A DNA stretch of 64,000 bases from an uncultured Lachnospiraceae bacterium. GTDB taxonomy: Bacteria > Bacillota > Clostridia > Lachnospirales > Lachnospiraceae. This document shows positions 34,796 to 46,984 of this stretch, one piece after another. A program made the position numbers and the translations under genes. The DNA is taken from positions 310,001 through 374,000 of the forward strand of contig CACYNO010000001.1 in NCBI GenBank assembly GCA_902775895.1, read 5' to 3'. How positions within the stretch are numbered: the stretch's first letter is position 1; each line of letters opens with the position of its first letter. The notes beneath the pieces were generated by a model, which ran no database searches, was not told the origin of the DNA, and saw only the letters and a list, made by a program, of their open reading frames with translations.

Positions 34796-36751
34796 ATGAA
34801 CAGTAATTTCGTGCGTTGGTTTGATAATGTAGACAGATTTTTTGAGAGGCTGGATGCGTCTTTTAAAGCCATGAACACCTCTTCGGTAAACATGGGAGAA
34901 AAAAATACTGAGCTTTATTCTGAGATAATCGGAGAAAACTATGATTCATCTTTTGTAAATCCCAGGTTCGCGGATTATATGCTGGGAGGCGGCTATGGTA
35001 AGCTGTGTTCCTTTGTGTCTGCCGAATGTTTTTCCATGATAGGCCTTAAGTTTGATAAAAAGGCTTCCATGATGGAGCCTTTTATGCAGATGTATGCCGA
35101 CATCAGGGAGATGTATGAAAAAGGCGCCCTTTCCTATGATTCTTTCCACAACAGGATCTATAAATATCTTTATGATTCCTGTGACATGTTTTCCCATGAC
35201 CGGATCAGGGATACGCTGACTGCAAGAGACAGCGTGGCAAGAAAGATAGTGACCGGAAGTCTCGGGGATGTGTGGTATTTGTACAGGTACGGCGATCATA
35301 TAACCGAGAATGATATAAAGATGGCCCGGTTCTTAAATGTGCTTCCTCCTGACAGGATAGAGGAGATGGCTGAGGTGTTTACAAGGGGTTACAGACGGGG
35401 ATTTGAGACTACGGGTAAACCCTTTGATAAAAAGCGCAGCGTAGGTATCATTTACCGTATAGGTTTTGAAAGACTTGTTAAAGCATCCATGGACCAGTTT
35501 GAAAGAATGGGGCTTGAGACTACGCTGTTTCGTGCTCCGTCAAGTGCGGTTATGGGAAGCATTATCGGAAAAGGCGGTTTTTATGCATCTTCTGCCAACA
35601 GGCAGGCAGATTATGATCATGTGAAAGATGCTGCGTTTTTCTATGATGAGGCGCTTATAAAGAAAAAACTTGACGCAATGAAAAAAGCCTATGAGGAATT
35701 TAAAGAAGAGGCTGACGTGTACGGCGGACCTGCGGTCATGGAGGTGTTCGGGGAAGAACCTTTCAATTACGAAGAAAGTCCTTATGCCATGAATGCTGCG
35801 GACTCTCAAAAGAGACTGGAGACTGCTTTTAAGTCACGGCTTGGTGCTATGGCTAATGAATATATAAAGGGTGAAGAAAGGTCATTTACGATAATTGCCT
35901 ACCCGACACCTGATATAGGGGAAAACTTCAAGGAGATATTCGAGGACACGGTGGCGTTAAACTGCCTGGATTACAACATATATAATGACATCCAGCAGGC
36001 GATGATAGATGTGCTGAATTACTCGACCCATGTGGTCATCCAGGGGGCAAACGGTAACAAGACGGATCTTACCATATCCCTGCAACAGGCAGATGATCCT
36101 GATAAACAGGAGAATTTTGAAAACTGTCTTGCGGATGTGAACATTCCTTTGGGAGAAGTGTTTACCACACCGAATCTTACGGGGACCAGCGGAACGCTTT
36201 ACGTAAAGAAAGTTTTCCTTCAGGGTTTTGAATACAAAGATCTGTACATAGTGATCGAAAACGGATTTGTAAAGGATTATTCCTGTTCGAATTTTGAAGA
36301 TGAAGAAAAAAACAGGAAATATTTCAAAAAGAATGTGTTAAACGATCATGATACGTTACCTATGGGAGAATTTGCCATAGGGACCAACACCACGGCTTTT
36401 GCAATGGCAAGAAAATACGGCATAGAAAGCATTATGCCAATTCTTATCGCGGAAAAGACAGGACCGCATTTTGCACTTGGGGATACATGTTATTCCCATG
36501 CTGAAGACGTAAAGGTATGTAATCTGAACAAAAAAGAGATCATCGCTAAAGATAACGAAGTCTCCCGTAACAGATTTGAGAATCCGGAAAAAGCCTACTT
36601 CAACTGTCATACGGATATAACCATTCCGTATGAGGAGATAGGAAGGCTTACGGCGGTGGATGCTGACGGTGAGATGACTGATATAATAAGAGACGGACGA
36701 TTTGTTCTTCCCGGGACGGAAATGTTAAATGAAGCATTGGATAATATGTAA
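34796..36751 (+). CDS. Large soluble protein of unknown function (DUF5716-like suspected)
   Basis: 651 aa, no signal peptide, no membrane segment. The N-terminal ~330 residues are helical and charged; the second half has a repeated aliphatic/acidic pattern with GTNTTAFAMARKYG, an M29 aminopeptidase-like segment, and late His/Glu residues (GPHFALGDTCYSHAED, NCHTDITIPYEE). These could be metal ligands, so a thermophilic-type aminopeptidase relation is possible but unproven. The start at 34796 follows CGGGGGA with a 5-base gap. Linked to the three-helix membrane protein upstream. Confidence 0.7.
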   Translation: MNSNFVRWFDNVDRFFERLDASFKAMNTSSVNMGEKNTELYSEIIGENYDSSFVNPRFADYMLGGGYGKLCSFVSAECFSMIGLKFDKKASMMEPFMQMYADIREMYEKGALSYDSFHNRIYKYLYDSCDMFSHDRIRDTLTARDSVARKIVTGSLGDVWYLYRYGDHITENDIKMARFLNVLPPDRIEEMAEVFTRGYRRGFETTGKPFDKKRSVGIIYRIGFERLVKASMDQFERMGLETTLFRAPSSAVMGSIIGKGGFYASSANRQADYDHVKDAAFFYDEALIKKKLDAMKKAYEEFKEEADVYGGPAVMEVFGEEPFNYEESPYAMNAADSQKRLETAFKSRLGAMANEYIKGEERSFTIIAYPTPDIGENFKEIFEDTVALNCLDYNIYNDIQQAMIDVLNYSTHVVIQGANGNKTDLTISLQQADDPDKQENFENCLADVNIPLGEVFTTPNLTGTSGTLYVKKVFLQGFEYKDLYIVIENGFVKDYSCSNFEDEEKNRKYFKKNVLNDHDTLPMGEFAIGTNTTAFAMARKYGIESIMPILIAEKTGPHFALGDTCYSHAEDVKVCNLNKKEIIAKDNEVSRNRFENPEKAYFNCHTDITIPYEEIGRLTAVDADGEMTDIIRDGRFVLPGTEMLNEALDNM

Positions 36752-36779
36752 TAAAAAGTGTTTAGAATGGAGGAAATAA

Positions 36780-37286
36780 ATGGCACAGGTTGGAATAGTA
36801 ATGGGCAGTGATTCTGATATGCCCGTAATGTCAAAGGCGGCTGATGTACTTGAGGAGTTTGGCATATCCTATGATATGAGGATCATATCAGCTCACAGGG
36901 AGCCGGATGTGTTTTTTGAATATGCAAAGGAAGCTGAGAGCAAAGGTTTTAAAGTTATCATCGCAGGAGCCGGTATGGCGGCCCATCTTCCCGGTATGTG
37001 CGCGGCGATCTTCCCTATGCCTGTCATTGGGATACCCATGAGCAGCACGGTGCTTGACGGACAGGATGCATTATATTCCATAGTCCAGATGCCTCCGGGG
37101 ATTCCGGTTGCCACCGTGGCAATAAACGGCGGGAAAAATGCAGGTATACTTGCTGCAAAGATGCTTGCTGCTTCTGATGATGAACTTCTGGATAAGATAA
37201 AGAATTTTACGGAAAAGATGAAGTCTGAGGTGCAGGCAAAGGATGAAAAGCTTCAGGAAGTCGGATATAAGGCTTATAAAAAATAA
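36780..37286 (+). CDS. purE: N5-carboxyaminoimidazole ribonucleotide mutase
   Basis: Class I PurE, 168 aa, converts N5-CAIR to CAIR in purine synthesis. Visible motifs: [12 protein letters not shown] near the start, ISAHREPD with the catalytic His, and [14 protein letters not shown]. It starts after GGAGG (36770-36774) and is followed 22 bases later by purM. Confidence 0.97.
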   Translation: MAQVGIVMGSDSDMPVMSKAADVLEEFGISYDMRIISAHREPDVFFEYAKEAESKGFKVIIAGAGMAAHLPGMCAAIFPMPVIGIPMSSTVLDGQDALYSIVQMPPGIPVATVAINGGKNAGILAAKMLAASDDELLDKIKNFTEKMKSEVQAKDEKLQEVGYKAYKK

Positions 37287-37308
37287 TCTTTAAGAAAAGA
37301 GGAAAGAC

Positions 37309-38334
37309 ATGGATTATAAAGATTCAGGTGTTGATATAGAAGCCGGCTACAAAGCCGTTGAACTTATGAAAAAGCATGTGGCAAAGACACTGCGTCCGGA
37401 GGTCATGGGCGGACTGGGCGGATTTGCCGGTGCCTTTGATCTTAGTGCGATCAAAAACATGGACGAGCCTGTTCTTCTTTCCGGTACCGACGGAGTAGGA
37501 ACAAAGCTTAAGCTTGCTTTTGAAATGGATGTCCACAATACGGTGGGAATTGACTGTGTGGCTATGTGTGTAAATGATATAGCATGTGCCGGCGGAGAGC
37601 CGCTTTATTTTCTTGATTACATTGCCTGCGGTAAAAATAAACCTGAAAGGATTGCGTCTATCGTAGAAGGAGTATCCGAAGGGTGTGTCCAGGCAGGCGC
37701 GGCGCTTATCGGCGGTGAGACAGCGGAGATGCCCGGGTTTTACCCCGAGGATGAATATGATATGGCTGGATTTGCTGTAGGTGTCGTTGATAAAAAAGAT
37801 ATGATCACGGGAGAGGATATAAAGCCGGGGGATGTGCTTGTTGGTATAGCTTCAAGCGGTGTGCACTCAAACGGTTTTTCTCTGGTCAGAAAGGTGTTCG
37901 ATATCAACAAAGCCAACCTTTCGGAATATCATGACAGCCTTGGCTCCACGTTAGGAGAGGCTTTGATAGCTCCCACAAAGATTTATGTTAAGGCATTAAA
38001 GAGTGTAAAAGAAGCAGGGATAACAGTCCGGGGATGTTCTCATATAACAGGCGGGGGATTCTATGAAAATGTTCCGCGGATGCTTCCGGAGGATATTGAA
38101 GCGGTTATAAAAAAAGACAGCTATGAGGTTCCTGCGATCTTTAAGATGCTTGCCGAAAAAGGCGATATCAGCGAAGAGATGATGTATAACACATTTAACA
38201 TGGGTGCAGGAATGGTACTGGCTGTAAAACCTGAGGATGCTGAAGGGACAGTATCAGCCATAGAGTCTGCAGGAGAAAAAGCATTTGTGATCGGTGAGGC
38301 TGCGCAGGGAAATAAAGGCGTAAAGATTATCTGA
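37309..38334 (+). CDS. purM: Phosphoribosylformylglycinamidine cyclo-ligase
   Basis: AIR synthetase, ATP-dependent ring closure in purine synthesis. It starts [20 protein letters not shown], has [31 protein letters not shown] and [15 protein letters not shown], and ends in the usual region. Length 341 aa. Purine genes purE and purM form a pair; the rest of the pathway is elsewhere. Confidence 0.97.
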   Translation: MDYKDSGVDIEAGYKAVELMKKHVAKTLRPEVMGGLGGFAGAFDLSAIKNMDEPVLLSGTDGVGTKLKLAFEMDVHNTVGIDCVAMCVNDIACAGGEPLYFLDYIACGKNKPERIASIVEGVSEGCVQAGAALIGGETAEMPGFYPEDEYDMAGFAVGVVDKKDMITGEDIKPGDVLVGIASSGVHSNGFSLVRKVFDINKANLSEYHDSLGSTLGEALIAPTKIYVKALKSVKEAGITVRGCSHITGGGFYENVPRMLPEDIEAVIKKDSYEVPAIFKMLAEKGDISEEMMYNTFNMGAGMVLAVKPEDAEGTVSAIESAGEKAFVIGEAAQGNKGVKII

Positions 38335-38335
38335 T

Positions 38336-39130
38336 ATGAAAAAAAGAAATTTTTTTAAATTGTCTGCGTTACCGGCGGCAGTAATATTTGCCGCATCTTT
38401 AGGAGGGTGTTCCGGATGTATGACTCCCGGGCAGCCTGATGAAAGCGTTTCTTCATATACTGAAACGTCTGAAACAACTTTGTCGGAGACAACGGTGACG
38501 TCAGAGACTTCCGAGACGCAGACCAAAGAGACTGAAACGACCACGGCTGAGACTAGGACTACTGAAACAACTACGCATATTTCAGAGGACATTAAGTATG
38601 AACCGCCTGTTGTTATCAACCAGCGCGCTACATCCTTTGGTGATATGGGCTGCGGCGGTGCGGCGGCACTTATGGCCATGCAGTCTTTAGGGTTAAATAC
38701 GGATATAGATACCGACGGAGAATATGCCGATTTTTGGAGCAGTGTTCCCAAGTCAAATGACCCCACAAGAGGGTGGAATTATAATTCCGGCATCTGGAAT
38801 CCGGCGTACACTAATTGGATAGGGACTTATACCAACGCCCAAAGGATTCAGGATTATACCACAGATGACATAAAGAAATATCTGTCTCAGGGCTGTACGG
38901 TCATTCCCCTGGTGTCTCTGGGCGATTCCGGATATTACACCCACTGGTTTACCGTTTACGGTTATTATGAGACTGAAGGGGTTACGGTCTTTTATATAGC
39001 GGATCCGTGGGGCGGAGGGCTCCGGGAATATACAGCTGCTAAGCTTTCGGAAAAGATAGAAGAGGCGGCAAGGAGAAAGGGAAGTCTCGGTTACGGATAT
39101 GAGTCGGAAGCTGTGGTGGTCTCTAAGTAA
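38336..39130 (+). CDS. Thr-rich lipoprotein with C39-like peptidase domain
   Basis: 264 aa. A lipoprotein signal ends at GGCSGC (lipobox Cys25 or nearby), followed by a Thr/Ser/Glu linker (about 35-85). The C-terminal domain has GCGGAAALMAMQSLG with a papain-like Cys, and HWFTVYGYYETEGVTVFYIADPWGG with the partner His and Asp, the layout of C39_2 peptidases. It is likely anchored outside and may cleave or bind peptides. The start is 1 base after the purM stop, without a clear ribosome binding site of its own, so it depends on coupling. Confidence 0.85.
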   Translation: MKKRNFFKLSALPAAVIFAASLGGCSGCMTPGQPDESVSSYTETSETTLSETTVTSETSETQTKETETTTAETRTTETTTHISEDIKYEPPVVINQRATSFGDMGCGGAAALMAMQSLGLNTDIDTDGEYADFWSSVPKSNDPTRGWNYNSGIWNPAYTNWIGTYTNAQRIQDYTTDDIKKYLSQGCTVIPLVSLGDSGYYTHWFTVYGYYETEGVTVFYIADPWGGGLREYTAAKLSEKIEEAARRKGSLGYGYESEAVVVSK

Positions 39131-39134
39131 CAAC

Positions 39135-39150
39135 GTAAAGTCTGCTTTAC
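39135..39150 (+). terminator. Weak hairpin after the C39-like lipoprotein
   Basis: GTAAAG and CTTTAC pair across a 4-base loop just after the stop codon. It lacks a strong T run, so it is at best a weak terminator. Confidence 0.35.
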
Positions 39151-39229
39151 AGAACATTTAACAATATGCAATAATATCCGTATGCACGATATTCGACAGA
39201 TCGAAATGGTAGCAGAAAGGAAGAACATT

Positions 39230-39880
39230 ATGACTAATACAAGATCAAAAACACATACCATGGTCCTGATGGCTATGTTTACGGCTATTATTTTAATAAT
39301 GGCATTTACCCCCTTGGGGCTTATACAGTTACCTATAATAAAGGCAACGGCTCTTCATATCCCGGTTATTATCGGATGTATCATGCTTGGACCGGCTGCG
39401 GGGGCTTATTTCGGTGGATTATTCGGACTGACCAGCCTGATCAAGAATACCATCACTCCAAGTGCCCTTTCATTTGCCTTTACACCGGCTATCGCGGTGC
39501 CGGGTACGGGACACGGGAGCTTCTGGTCTATTGTGATTTGCTTTGGACCCAGGATACTTGTAGGGATAACGCCCTGGCTTTTCTATATGGCTATGAACAA
39601 AGCCATGCCTAAGATGAACAGCGGTGTGAGAGTAGGGACGCTTGCCGCATCGGGAGTGATCGGATCCCTTACCAATACATTTTTGGTCATGGGCCTTATC
39701 GCCGCATTGTTTACGGATGCTTATGCCACGCTTAAAGATATTCCGGCAACGGAAGTTGGCGGTGTCATCCTTGGTATAATAGCCGCTAACGGTATTCCTG
39801 AGGCTATAGTTGCCGGGATAATAACACCGGCTGTGTGCATGGTGCTGTTTAAGTTTTTAAGAACCACCGGAAAATATTGA
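39230..39880 (+). CDS. ECF transporter S component
   Basis: 216-aa membrane protein with about six hydrophobic segments, of the substrate-binding subunit type in energy-coupling-factor importers: TMVLMAMFTAIILIMAFTPLG first helix, then ALHIPVIIGCIMLGPAAGAYFGGLFGL. The ATG at 39230 with AAAGGAAG just upstream is chosen over a longer start. It resembles pantothenate- or folate-type S components; the vitamin cannot be assigned. No energising EcfA/EcfT genes are in the window. Confidence 0.88.
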   Translation: MTNTRSKTHTMVLMAMFTAIILIMAFTPLGLIQLPIIKATALHIPVIIGCIMLGPAAGAYFGGLFGLTSLIKNTITPSALSFAFTPAIAVPGTGHGSFWSIVICFGPRILVGITPWLFYMAMNKAMPKMNSGVRVGTLAASGVIGSLTNTFLVMGLIAALFTDAYATLKDIPATEVGGVILGIIAANGIPEAIVAGIITPAVCMVLFKFLRTTGKY

Positions 39881-39900
39881 TCACTGTTTTTTGAATATAC

Positions 39901-39962
39901 GGGTGTTTTAGACGCTTTATTTTACATTGCAGAATAGGCGGATAGAATACCCTTATTTTTTT
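39901..39962 (+). terminator. Possible terminator after the ECF gene
   Basis: GGGTGTT (39901-39907) can pair with AATACCC (39946-39952) with one G-T pair, followed by TTATTTTTTTG. The loop is long (38 bases), so the call is weak. Confidence 0.4.
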
Positions 39963-39994
39963 GCGTGTTTTTGAAAGAATTTTAAAAAACACGG

Positions 39995-40023
39995 TTGACA
40001 TTTATATATACCGGTGTTAGATT
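39995..40023 (+). promoter_or_regulatory. Heat-shock operon promoter
   Basis: TTGACA at 39995-40000, 17-base spacer, TAGATT at 40018-40023, just before the CIRCE element. Confidence 0.7.
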
Positions 40024-40034
40024 ATATGTAAGTA

Positions 40035-40061
40035 TTAGCACTCTTTTTGGTTGAGTGCTAA
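40035..40061. promoter_or_regulatory. CIRCE operator, HrcA binding site
   Basis: TTAGCACTC (40035-40043), 9-base spacer, GAGTGCTAA (40053-40061): an exact match to the CIRCE consensus. HrcA bound here blocks transcription until heat shock titrates the GroE chaperone that folds HrcA. Confidence 0.98.
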
Positions 40062-40081
40062 CAACTTAAAAAGGAGGAGCG

Positions 40082-41146
40082 ATGCCTATGGAATTAGACA
40101 ACAGAAAGTTTAAGATCCTTGAAGCCGTTATTCAGGATTACCTGAGAACCGGTGAGCCCGTTGGTTCAAGGACCATAGCTAAGATCTCGGATCTGTCTCT
40201 TTCCTCCGCCACCATACGAAATGAAATGGCTGATCTGGAGGAGATGGGATATATCGTCCAACCTCATACATCCGCAGGGAGAGTTCCTACCGACAAAGGT
40301 TACAGACTGTATGTTGACAGCATACTTGCCCAGAAGGCCCATGCAGAAAGCCAAAGGGATGCAGCTTTAAAAAAGAGAGAGAAGGAACTGGAAAACATTA
40401 AAAAGGAATATGCTTCCAGACTTGACCGAATGGAAGACGTTATGCAGGCTGTGGCGCGTACACTTGCAAACGACACCAACTATGCAACCATGATATCCAC
40501 TTCCTCCGGCAGGAACAACAAGATCAAGTTCGTACAGCTTTCCAGAGTAGAGGAAAAAAAGCTGCTTGTGGTGATAGTCATGGAGGGAAATGTCATACGC
40601 AACAAGGTGTTCCGCGTAAGCGAGACTATTTCCGAGAAGAACATCCTGAGGCTGAACATGATGCTCAATACTACCGTTACGGGATTATCCGTTGAGCAGT
40701 TAGAAGAGAGGTTGTCGGCCATAGAAGCTGAAAACGGTAACCAGCCTATGCTTCGTGAGGTTTTGAACATTATCTTTGAAACGGTACGAAATGCCGATGA
40801 TGTACAGATAGTTACGGGAGGTACTACCAATATCTTTAAATACCCGGAACTGTCCGTGAGTGAGATCGCAAGAGATCTGATAACAACACTTGAGGACAAG
40901 CAGGGGTTATCAGGCTTTCTGGAGACGGTTGCGCCGGAAAGTGAAGGTATACGGTTTTATATAGGAGAAGAGACTCCGGTTAAGTCCATGAGAGACTGCA
41001 GTGTGGTCACCGCGTCTTATGAATTAAGTGACGGCACTACCGGAACCATAGGTATCATAGGGCCGAAGCGTATGGATTATGAGATGGTGGTTGAGACACT
41101 GAATAACATCCGTATGAGACTGGATGATCTTTTTTCAAAAAATTAG
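40082..41146 (+). CDS. hrcA: Heat-inducible transcription repressor HrcA
   Basis: Winged-helix repressor (residues 5-75, with SSATIRNEMADLEEMGYI as the recognition region) plus GAF-like dimerisation domain. It binds the CIRCE element 20 bases upstream of its own gene. AAGGAGGAG lies 4-10 bases before two candidate starts, ATG 40082 and ATG 40088. Length 354 aa. First gene of hrcA-grpE-dnaK-dnaJ. Confidence 0.97.
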   Translation: MPMELDNRKFKILEAVIQDYLRTGEPVGSRTIAKISDLSLSSATIRNEMADLEEMGYIVQPHTSAGRVPTDKGYRLYVDSILAQKAHAESQRDAALKKREKELENIKKEYASRLDRMEDVMQAVARTLANDTNYATMISTSSGRNNKIKFVQLSRVEEKKLLVVIVMEGNVIRNKVFRVSETISEKNILRLNMMLNTTVTGLSVEQLEERLSAIEAENGNQPMLREVLNIIFETVRNADDVQIVTGGTTNIFKYPELSVSEIARDLITTLEDKQGLSGFLETVAPESEGIRFYIGEETPVKSMRDCSVVTASYELSDGTTGTIGIIGPKRMDYEMVVETLNNIRMRLDDLFSKN

Positions 41147-41168
41147 CAGGTTTTAAGGAGATTAAATA

Positions 41169-41792
41169 ATGAGTGATGATGAACAGATAAAGGATAAGGA
41201 AGACCTTCAGGAGACACCTGATACGCAGGAGACTCCTGAAGAGGCAAATGCAAAAGCCGCTGCAATGGCTGCCGAAGAGGAGGCGAATGAAGAGACTCCT
41301 GCAGATGCTGAAGTTATTTCAGAGGATGCAGGTGAGGACCTTGAAAAAGAGATCGAAAAAAGAGACGAGACCATTGCTCTTATGCACGATAAGCTTCAGA
41401 GGCAGATGGCGGAGTTTGATAATTTCAGAAAAAGGACCGAAAAGGAAAAGTCTGAGATGTTTGCTATCGGAGCGACTGATATCTTAAAAAAGCTGCTTCC
41501 GATAGTGGACAATTTTGAGAGGGGGTTTAATACCATACCTGAAGGAGAGGAAAAAACACAGTTTGCCATAGGTATGGATATGGTCTACAAGCAGATGATG
41601 AAGATGCTTGAGGACTGCAAGGTGACACCCATAGAGGCTTTGGGGAAGGAATTTGACCCACAGTTTCACAATGCGGTATCACATGTTGAAAAAGATGATG
41701 TTGGCGAGAATGTTATCGTTGAAGAGTACGAAAAAGGTTATATGTACGGTGATACGGTCTTAAGGCACAGCATGGTGATCGTAGCCAACTGA
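41169..41792 (+). CDS. grpE: Nucleotide exchange factor GrpE
   Basis: Co-chaperone that releases ADP from DnaK. An acidic disordered N-terminal 60 residues, then the coiled coil KLQRQMAEFDNFRKRTEKEK, and the C-terminal beta domain EFDPQFHNAVSHVE with VLRHSMVIVAN at the end. Length 207 aa. TAAGGAG ribosome binding site. Confidence 0.97.
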   Translation: MSDDEQIKDKEDLQETPDTQETPEEANAKAAAMAAEEEANEETPADAEVISEDAGEDLEKEIEKRDETIALMHDKLQRQMAEFDNFRKRTEKEKSEMFAIGATDILKKLLPIVDNFERGFNTIPEGEEKTQFAIGMDMVYKQMMKMLEDCKVTPIEALGKEFDPQFHNAVSHVEKDDVGENVIVEEYEKGYMYGDTVLRHSMVIVAN

Positions 41793-41832
41793 CAGATAAA
41801 AGAAATGCACACTGAGTGCAATATTTTAATAA

Positions 41833-43770
<1,938 letters not shown>

Positions 43771-43779
43771 TAAACTGAT

Positions 43780-44955
43780 ATGGCTGAAAAAAGAGATTAC
43801 TACGAGGTTTTAGGCGTCCCAAAAGACGCCGATGAAGCTCAGATAAAAAATGCATACAGAAAGCTTGCAAAGAAGTATCATCCCGATCACAATCCGGACG
43901 ATGCGGAAGCTGAAGCTAAATTTAAAGAAGCCTCGGAGGCCTATGCCATACTGAGTGACGCCGAAAAGAGGAAACAGTATGACCAGTTCGGTCATGCAGC
44001 CTTTGATAACGGCGGAGGCGGCGGAGGTGCCGGCGGATTCGACTTCAGTAACATGGGTGATATATTCAGCGAGTTCTTCGGGGGAAGCTTCGGAGGTTCA
44101 GGCGCCGGATGGTTCAATGATATGTTCGGCGGCGGAGGAAGAAGGAGAAACAATGGCAATACGGCCATGCGCGGTGATGATGTGAGAGTGAGCACAAGAG
44201 TCACCATGGATGAGGCATTCTCCGGAGTGACAAAGCAGATGCGGATTAACCTGAAAGATACATGCAAGACATGTAACGGTTCCGGAGCAAAGCCCGGTAC
44301 TTCGCCCCGGAAATGCGCAAAATGTGACGGGACCGGTCAGGTTGTATTTACACAGCAGTCCATACTCGGGATGATGCGGAGTATGGGTACATGTCCTGAT
44401 TGTCATGGAACAGGCAAGATCATTGATGAGAAATGTCCTGACTGTCACGGAAACGGACAGGTTTCCGTATCGAAGAATATGGAGATAGATATACCTGCAG
44501 GTATAGATAACGGACAGTATGTTCGTATCCAGGGAGAGGGGAATCCAGGTTTTAACGGCGGTCCTAAAGGCGACCTGCTGGTAGGTGTAAGCGTGGTCAA
44601 CAATACCGAATTCGAAAGAGACGGGTATGACCTGTTCAAGAACCTTCTTATCAGCTATCCCAGAGCTGTATTCGGCGGTGAGGTGAATGTAAAGACCATA
44701 GACGGGGAGATCCTCTATGACGTTAAGCCCGGTTCAGTTTCCGGAACGAGGGTACGTATAAAGGGCAAAGGTATGCCCGTGGTTCATAACCCTAAGAGCC
44801 GGGGTGATCTTTATCTGAACCTTATCATCGAGGTGCCGAAAAAGCTTAATAACGAACAAAAAGAAGCTCTCAGGGCTTATGAGAGTACTTTGACAGGTGA
44901 AGAGAAACTTAAGAACAAGGAGAAGAAAGAGAGCGCGAAGAAGTCTAAGAAATAG
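43780..44955 (+). CDS. dnaJ: Chaperone DnaJ (Hsp40)
   Basis: DnaK co-chaperone with all domains: J domain (residues 5-70, HPD motif in YHPDHNPD), Gly/Phe-rich linker (about 75-125), four zinc-finger CxxCxGxG units ([32 protein letters not shown]) and the C-terminal client domain. 391 aa with a Lys-rich end. It overlaps hisJ on the other strand by 11 bases. Confidence 0.98.
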   Translation: MAEKRDYYEVLGVPKDADEAQIKNAYRKLAKKYHPDHNPDDAEAEAKFKEASEAYAILSDAEKRKQYDQFGHAAFDNGGGGGGAGGFDFSNMGDIFSEFFGGSFGGSGAGWFNDMFGGGGRRRNNGNTAMRGDDVRVSTRVTMDEAFSGVTKQMRINLKDTCKTCNGSGAKPGTSPRKCAKCDGTGQVVFTQQSILGMMRSMGTCPDCHGTGKIIDEKCPDCHGNGQVSVSKNMEIDIPAGIDNGQYVRIQGEGNPGFNGGPKGDLLVGVSVVNNTEFERDGYDLFKNLLISYPRAVFGGEVNVKTIDGEILYDVKPGSVSGTRVRIKGKGMPVVHNPKSRGDLYLNLIIEVPKKLNNEQKEALRAYESTLTGEEKLKNKEKKESAKKSKK

Positions 44956-45769
44956 GCATAAATTCAGGTTTGCGGCCGGTAAATACGGCAATATACTTAA
45001 ATCCTGTCTCAGCAAGGATGCGGTATGCCACGTCAAGGTCATATCCCACATGCTCGGGTCTGTGGGCGTCTGATCCGGTAGTGATGATCTCACCGCCGAG
45101 TCTGTAGTATTCATTAAGTATTTTGTCGCAGGGGTTGGCGAAAAGACCGCGGCGCAGACCGGCAGTGTTAAGCTCAATACCTTTTCCTTTGTCGATTATA
45201 ACCTTTAATATCTCACTGATAAGATCCATGGGAAGAAAGTCCCGTGGATCTTTTTTTATCTTCTCGTCAGGGATATATCTGCATATATAATCCAGGTGAC
45301 CGTATACATCGAAGTTGTCTATGGTCCTTACTTCGTCATACATATTCTCAAAGTAATGCCTTATCCCCTCTGATATGCTTTTCTGTTCCCAGTATATGTC
45401 ATAGTAAGGATCGATACCGTCAACCACATGTGTGGAGCCGATGATAAAGTCAAGCTTCTTTTCGGGGTCAAAATCTGCGATAAGGTCAGCTGCCGGGACT
45501 GTAAGACCCTGTTCGAGACCCACACATACCTTTATCTTGTCGGAGTACTTTTTCTTTAACGGTAGCAGTTTTTCCAAGTAACTTTCAAAGTCGAGAGTGA
45601 AATGGTCGCTTCCGTCGGGCTGCTTGTATCCGAAATCATTATGATCTGTAAAACATATACCGGCCAGTCCTGTTGCTATTGCCTGTTTTATCTCTTCTTC
45701 CGGGTCAGCCTGGGAGTCATCGGAGAAGCAGGTGTGTATGTGCTGATCGTATATTTTATTGTTTGGCAT
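44945..45769 (-). CDS. hisJ: Histidinol-phosphatase, PHP family
   Basis: Metal-dependent phosphatase that makes histidinol from histidinol phosphate. PHP motifs are visible: [39 protein letters not shown] and [14 protein letters not shown]. 274 aa. It supplies the phosphatase step that monofunctional HisB in this genome lacks, yet it is not in the his operon. GAGGAG lies 11 bases before the start on the - strand. Converges with dnaJ. Confidence 0.92.
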   Translation of the reverse strand: MPNNKIYDQHIHTCFSDDSQADPEEEIKQAIATGLAGICFTDHNDFGYKQPDGSDHFTLDFESYLEKLLPLKKKYSDKIKVCVGLEQGLTVPAADLIADFDPEKKLDFIIGSTHVVDGIDPYYDIYWEQKSISEGIRHYFENMYDEVRTIDNFDVYGHLDYICRYIPDEKIKKDPRDFLPMDLISEILKVIIDKGKGIELNTAGLRRGLFANPCDKILNEYYRLGGEIITTGSDAHRPEHVGYDLDVAYRILAETGFKYIAVFTGRKPEFMPIS

Positions 45770-45872
45770 ATCAGAAAAATCTCCTCAAAAAAACAATATT
45801 TTTTAAACTATTCTTTAATATCATAATCTATTTTTGAAAAAATTGCTAATAATTAAACGTTCAAAAAGTATC

Positions 45873-45901
45873 TTGTATTTTTTCCCTGCTTTAGATACAA
45901 T
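45873..45901 (+). promoter_or_regulatory. gap promoter
   Basis: TTGTAT at 45873-45878, 17-base spacer, TACAAT at 45896-45901. The 50-base leader ends in a GAGGAGG site. No CggR-type operator was recognised. Confidence 0.7.
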
Positions 45902-45950
45902 ATGTGTGTTTGATTTTTACAAAATCGTATGATTTGAGGAGGATTTATAA

Positions 45951-46976
45951 ATGTCAGTAAAGGTTGCGATTAACGGATTTGGACGTATTGGAAGATTGGC
46001 GTTCAAGCAGATGTTCAATGAGGATGGTTACGAGATAGTGGCTATCAACGATCTTTCCGCTCCGACTTTGCTCGCGTATCTTTTAAAATATGACTCAACA
46101 GAGAGTCCTTTTGTTTCATTTGAAGATGCGGGACAGGTTACCGGCGATGATGAGGCAAGGACATTGACCGTTAAAGGTAAGACCATAAAGATCTATCAGG
46201 AAAGAGAAGCACAGAATCTCCCATGGGGCGACCTGGATGTTGATGTTGTGCTTGAGTGTACAGGTTTCTATACTTCCAAAGAGAAGTCAATGGCTCATAT
46301 TGAAGCGGGTGCTAAAAAGGTTGTTATCTCTGCGCCTGCGGGCGATGATCTGAAGACCATCGTTTACAATGTAAACCATGAGACCCTTACACCTGAGGAC
46401 AAGGTTATTTCAGCAGCTTCCTGTACTACCAACTGTCTTGCGCCTATGGCAAAGGCTCTTAATGATATAGCGCCTATAGAGTCAGGTGTCATGAAGACTA
46501 TTCATGCCTATACAGGTGATCAGCAGCTTCTTGACAGTGCACAGAGAAAGGGCAACAAGAGACGTTCACGTGCGGCTGCTCTTAATATCGTTCCCGCATC
46601 TTCAGGTGCAGCCAAGGCTATCGGTCTTGTTATACCTGAGCTGAACGGAAAGTTAAACGGTGCAGCACTTCGCGTTCCCACACCTACAGGTTCCATTACC
46701 ATGCTCTATGCACTTTGTAATAAGGAGATCACAAAAGAAGAGATCAATGCTGCCATGAAGGCTGCAGTTACCGAGTCATACGGTTATACCGAGGAAGAGA
46801 TCGTATCAAGCGATATCATCGGCATGAAGTACGGATCTCTCTTTGATGCAACACTGACTATGTGCATACCTTCAGGTGAAGGGAAGACACATGTTGAGGT
46901 TGCGGCATGGTACGATAACGAGAATTCATATACAAGCCAGATGGTAAGAACTATCAAATATCTTGCATCTTTATAA
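45951..46976 (+). CDS. gap: Glyceraldehyde-3-phosphate dehydrogenase, type I
   Basis: Glycolytic NAD-dependent enzyme. It opens with the NAD motif [15 protein letters not shown], has the catalytic Cys in [15 protein letters not shown], and ends [20 protein letters not shown]. 341 aa. Highly biased codon use. Followed by a strong terminator and then pgk. Confidence 0.98.
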   Translation: MSVKVAINGFGRIGRLAFKQMFNEDGYEIVAINDLSAPTLLAYLLKYDSTESPFVSFEDAGQVTGDDEARTLTVKGKTIKIYQEREAQNLPWGDLDVDVVLECTGFYTSKEKSMAHIEAGAKKVVISAPAGDDLKTIVYNVNHETLTPEDKVISAASCTTNCLAPMAKALNDIAPIESGVMKTIHAYTGDQQLLDSAQRKGNKRRSRAAALNIVPASSGAAKAIGLVIPELNGKLNGAALRVPTPTGSITMLYALCNKEITKEEINAAMKAAVTESYGYTEEEIVSSDIIGMKYGSLFDATLTMCIPSGEGKTHVEVAAWYDNENSYTSQMVRTIKYLASL

Positions 46977-46984
46977 TAGGGTAG

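Noticed and set aside
45602..45826. Open frame antisense to hisJ
   Set aside because: No conserved domain and opposite to a clear PHP phosphatase.
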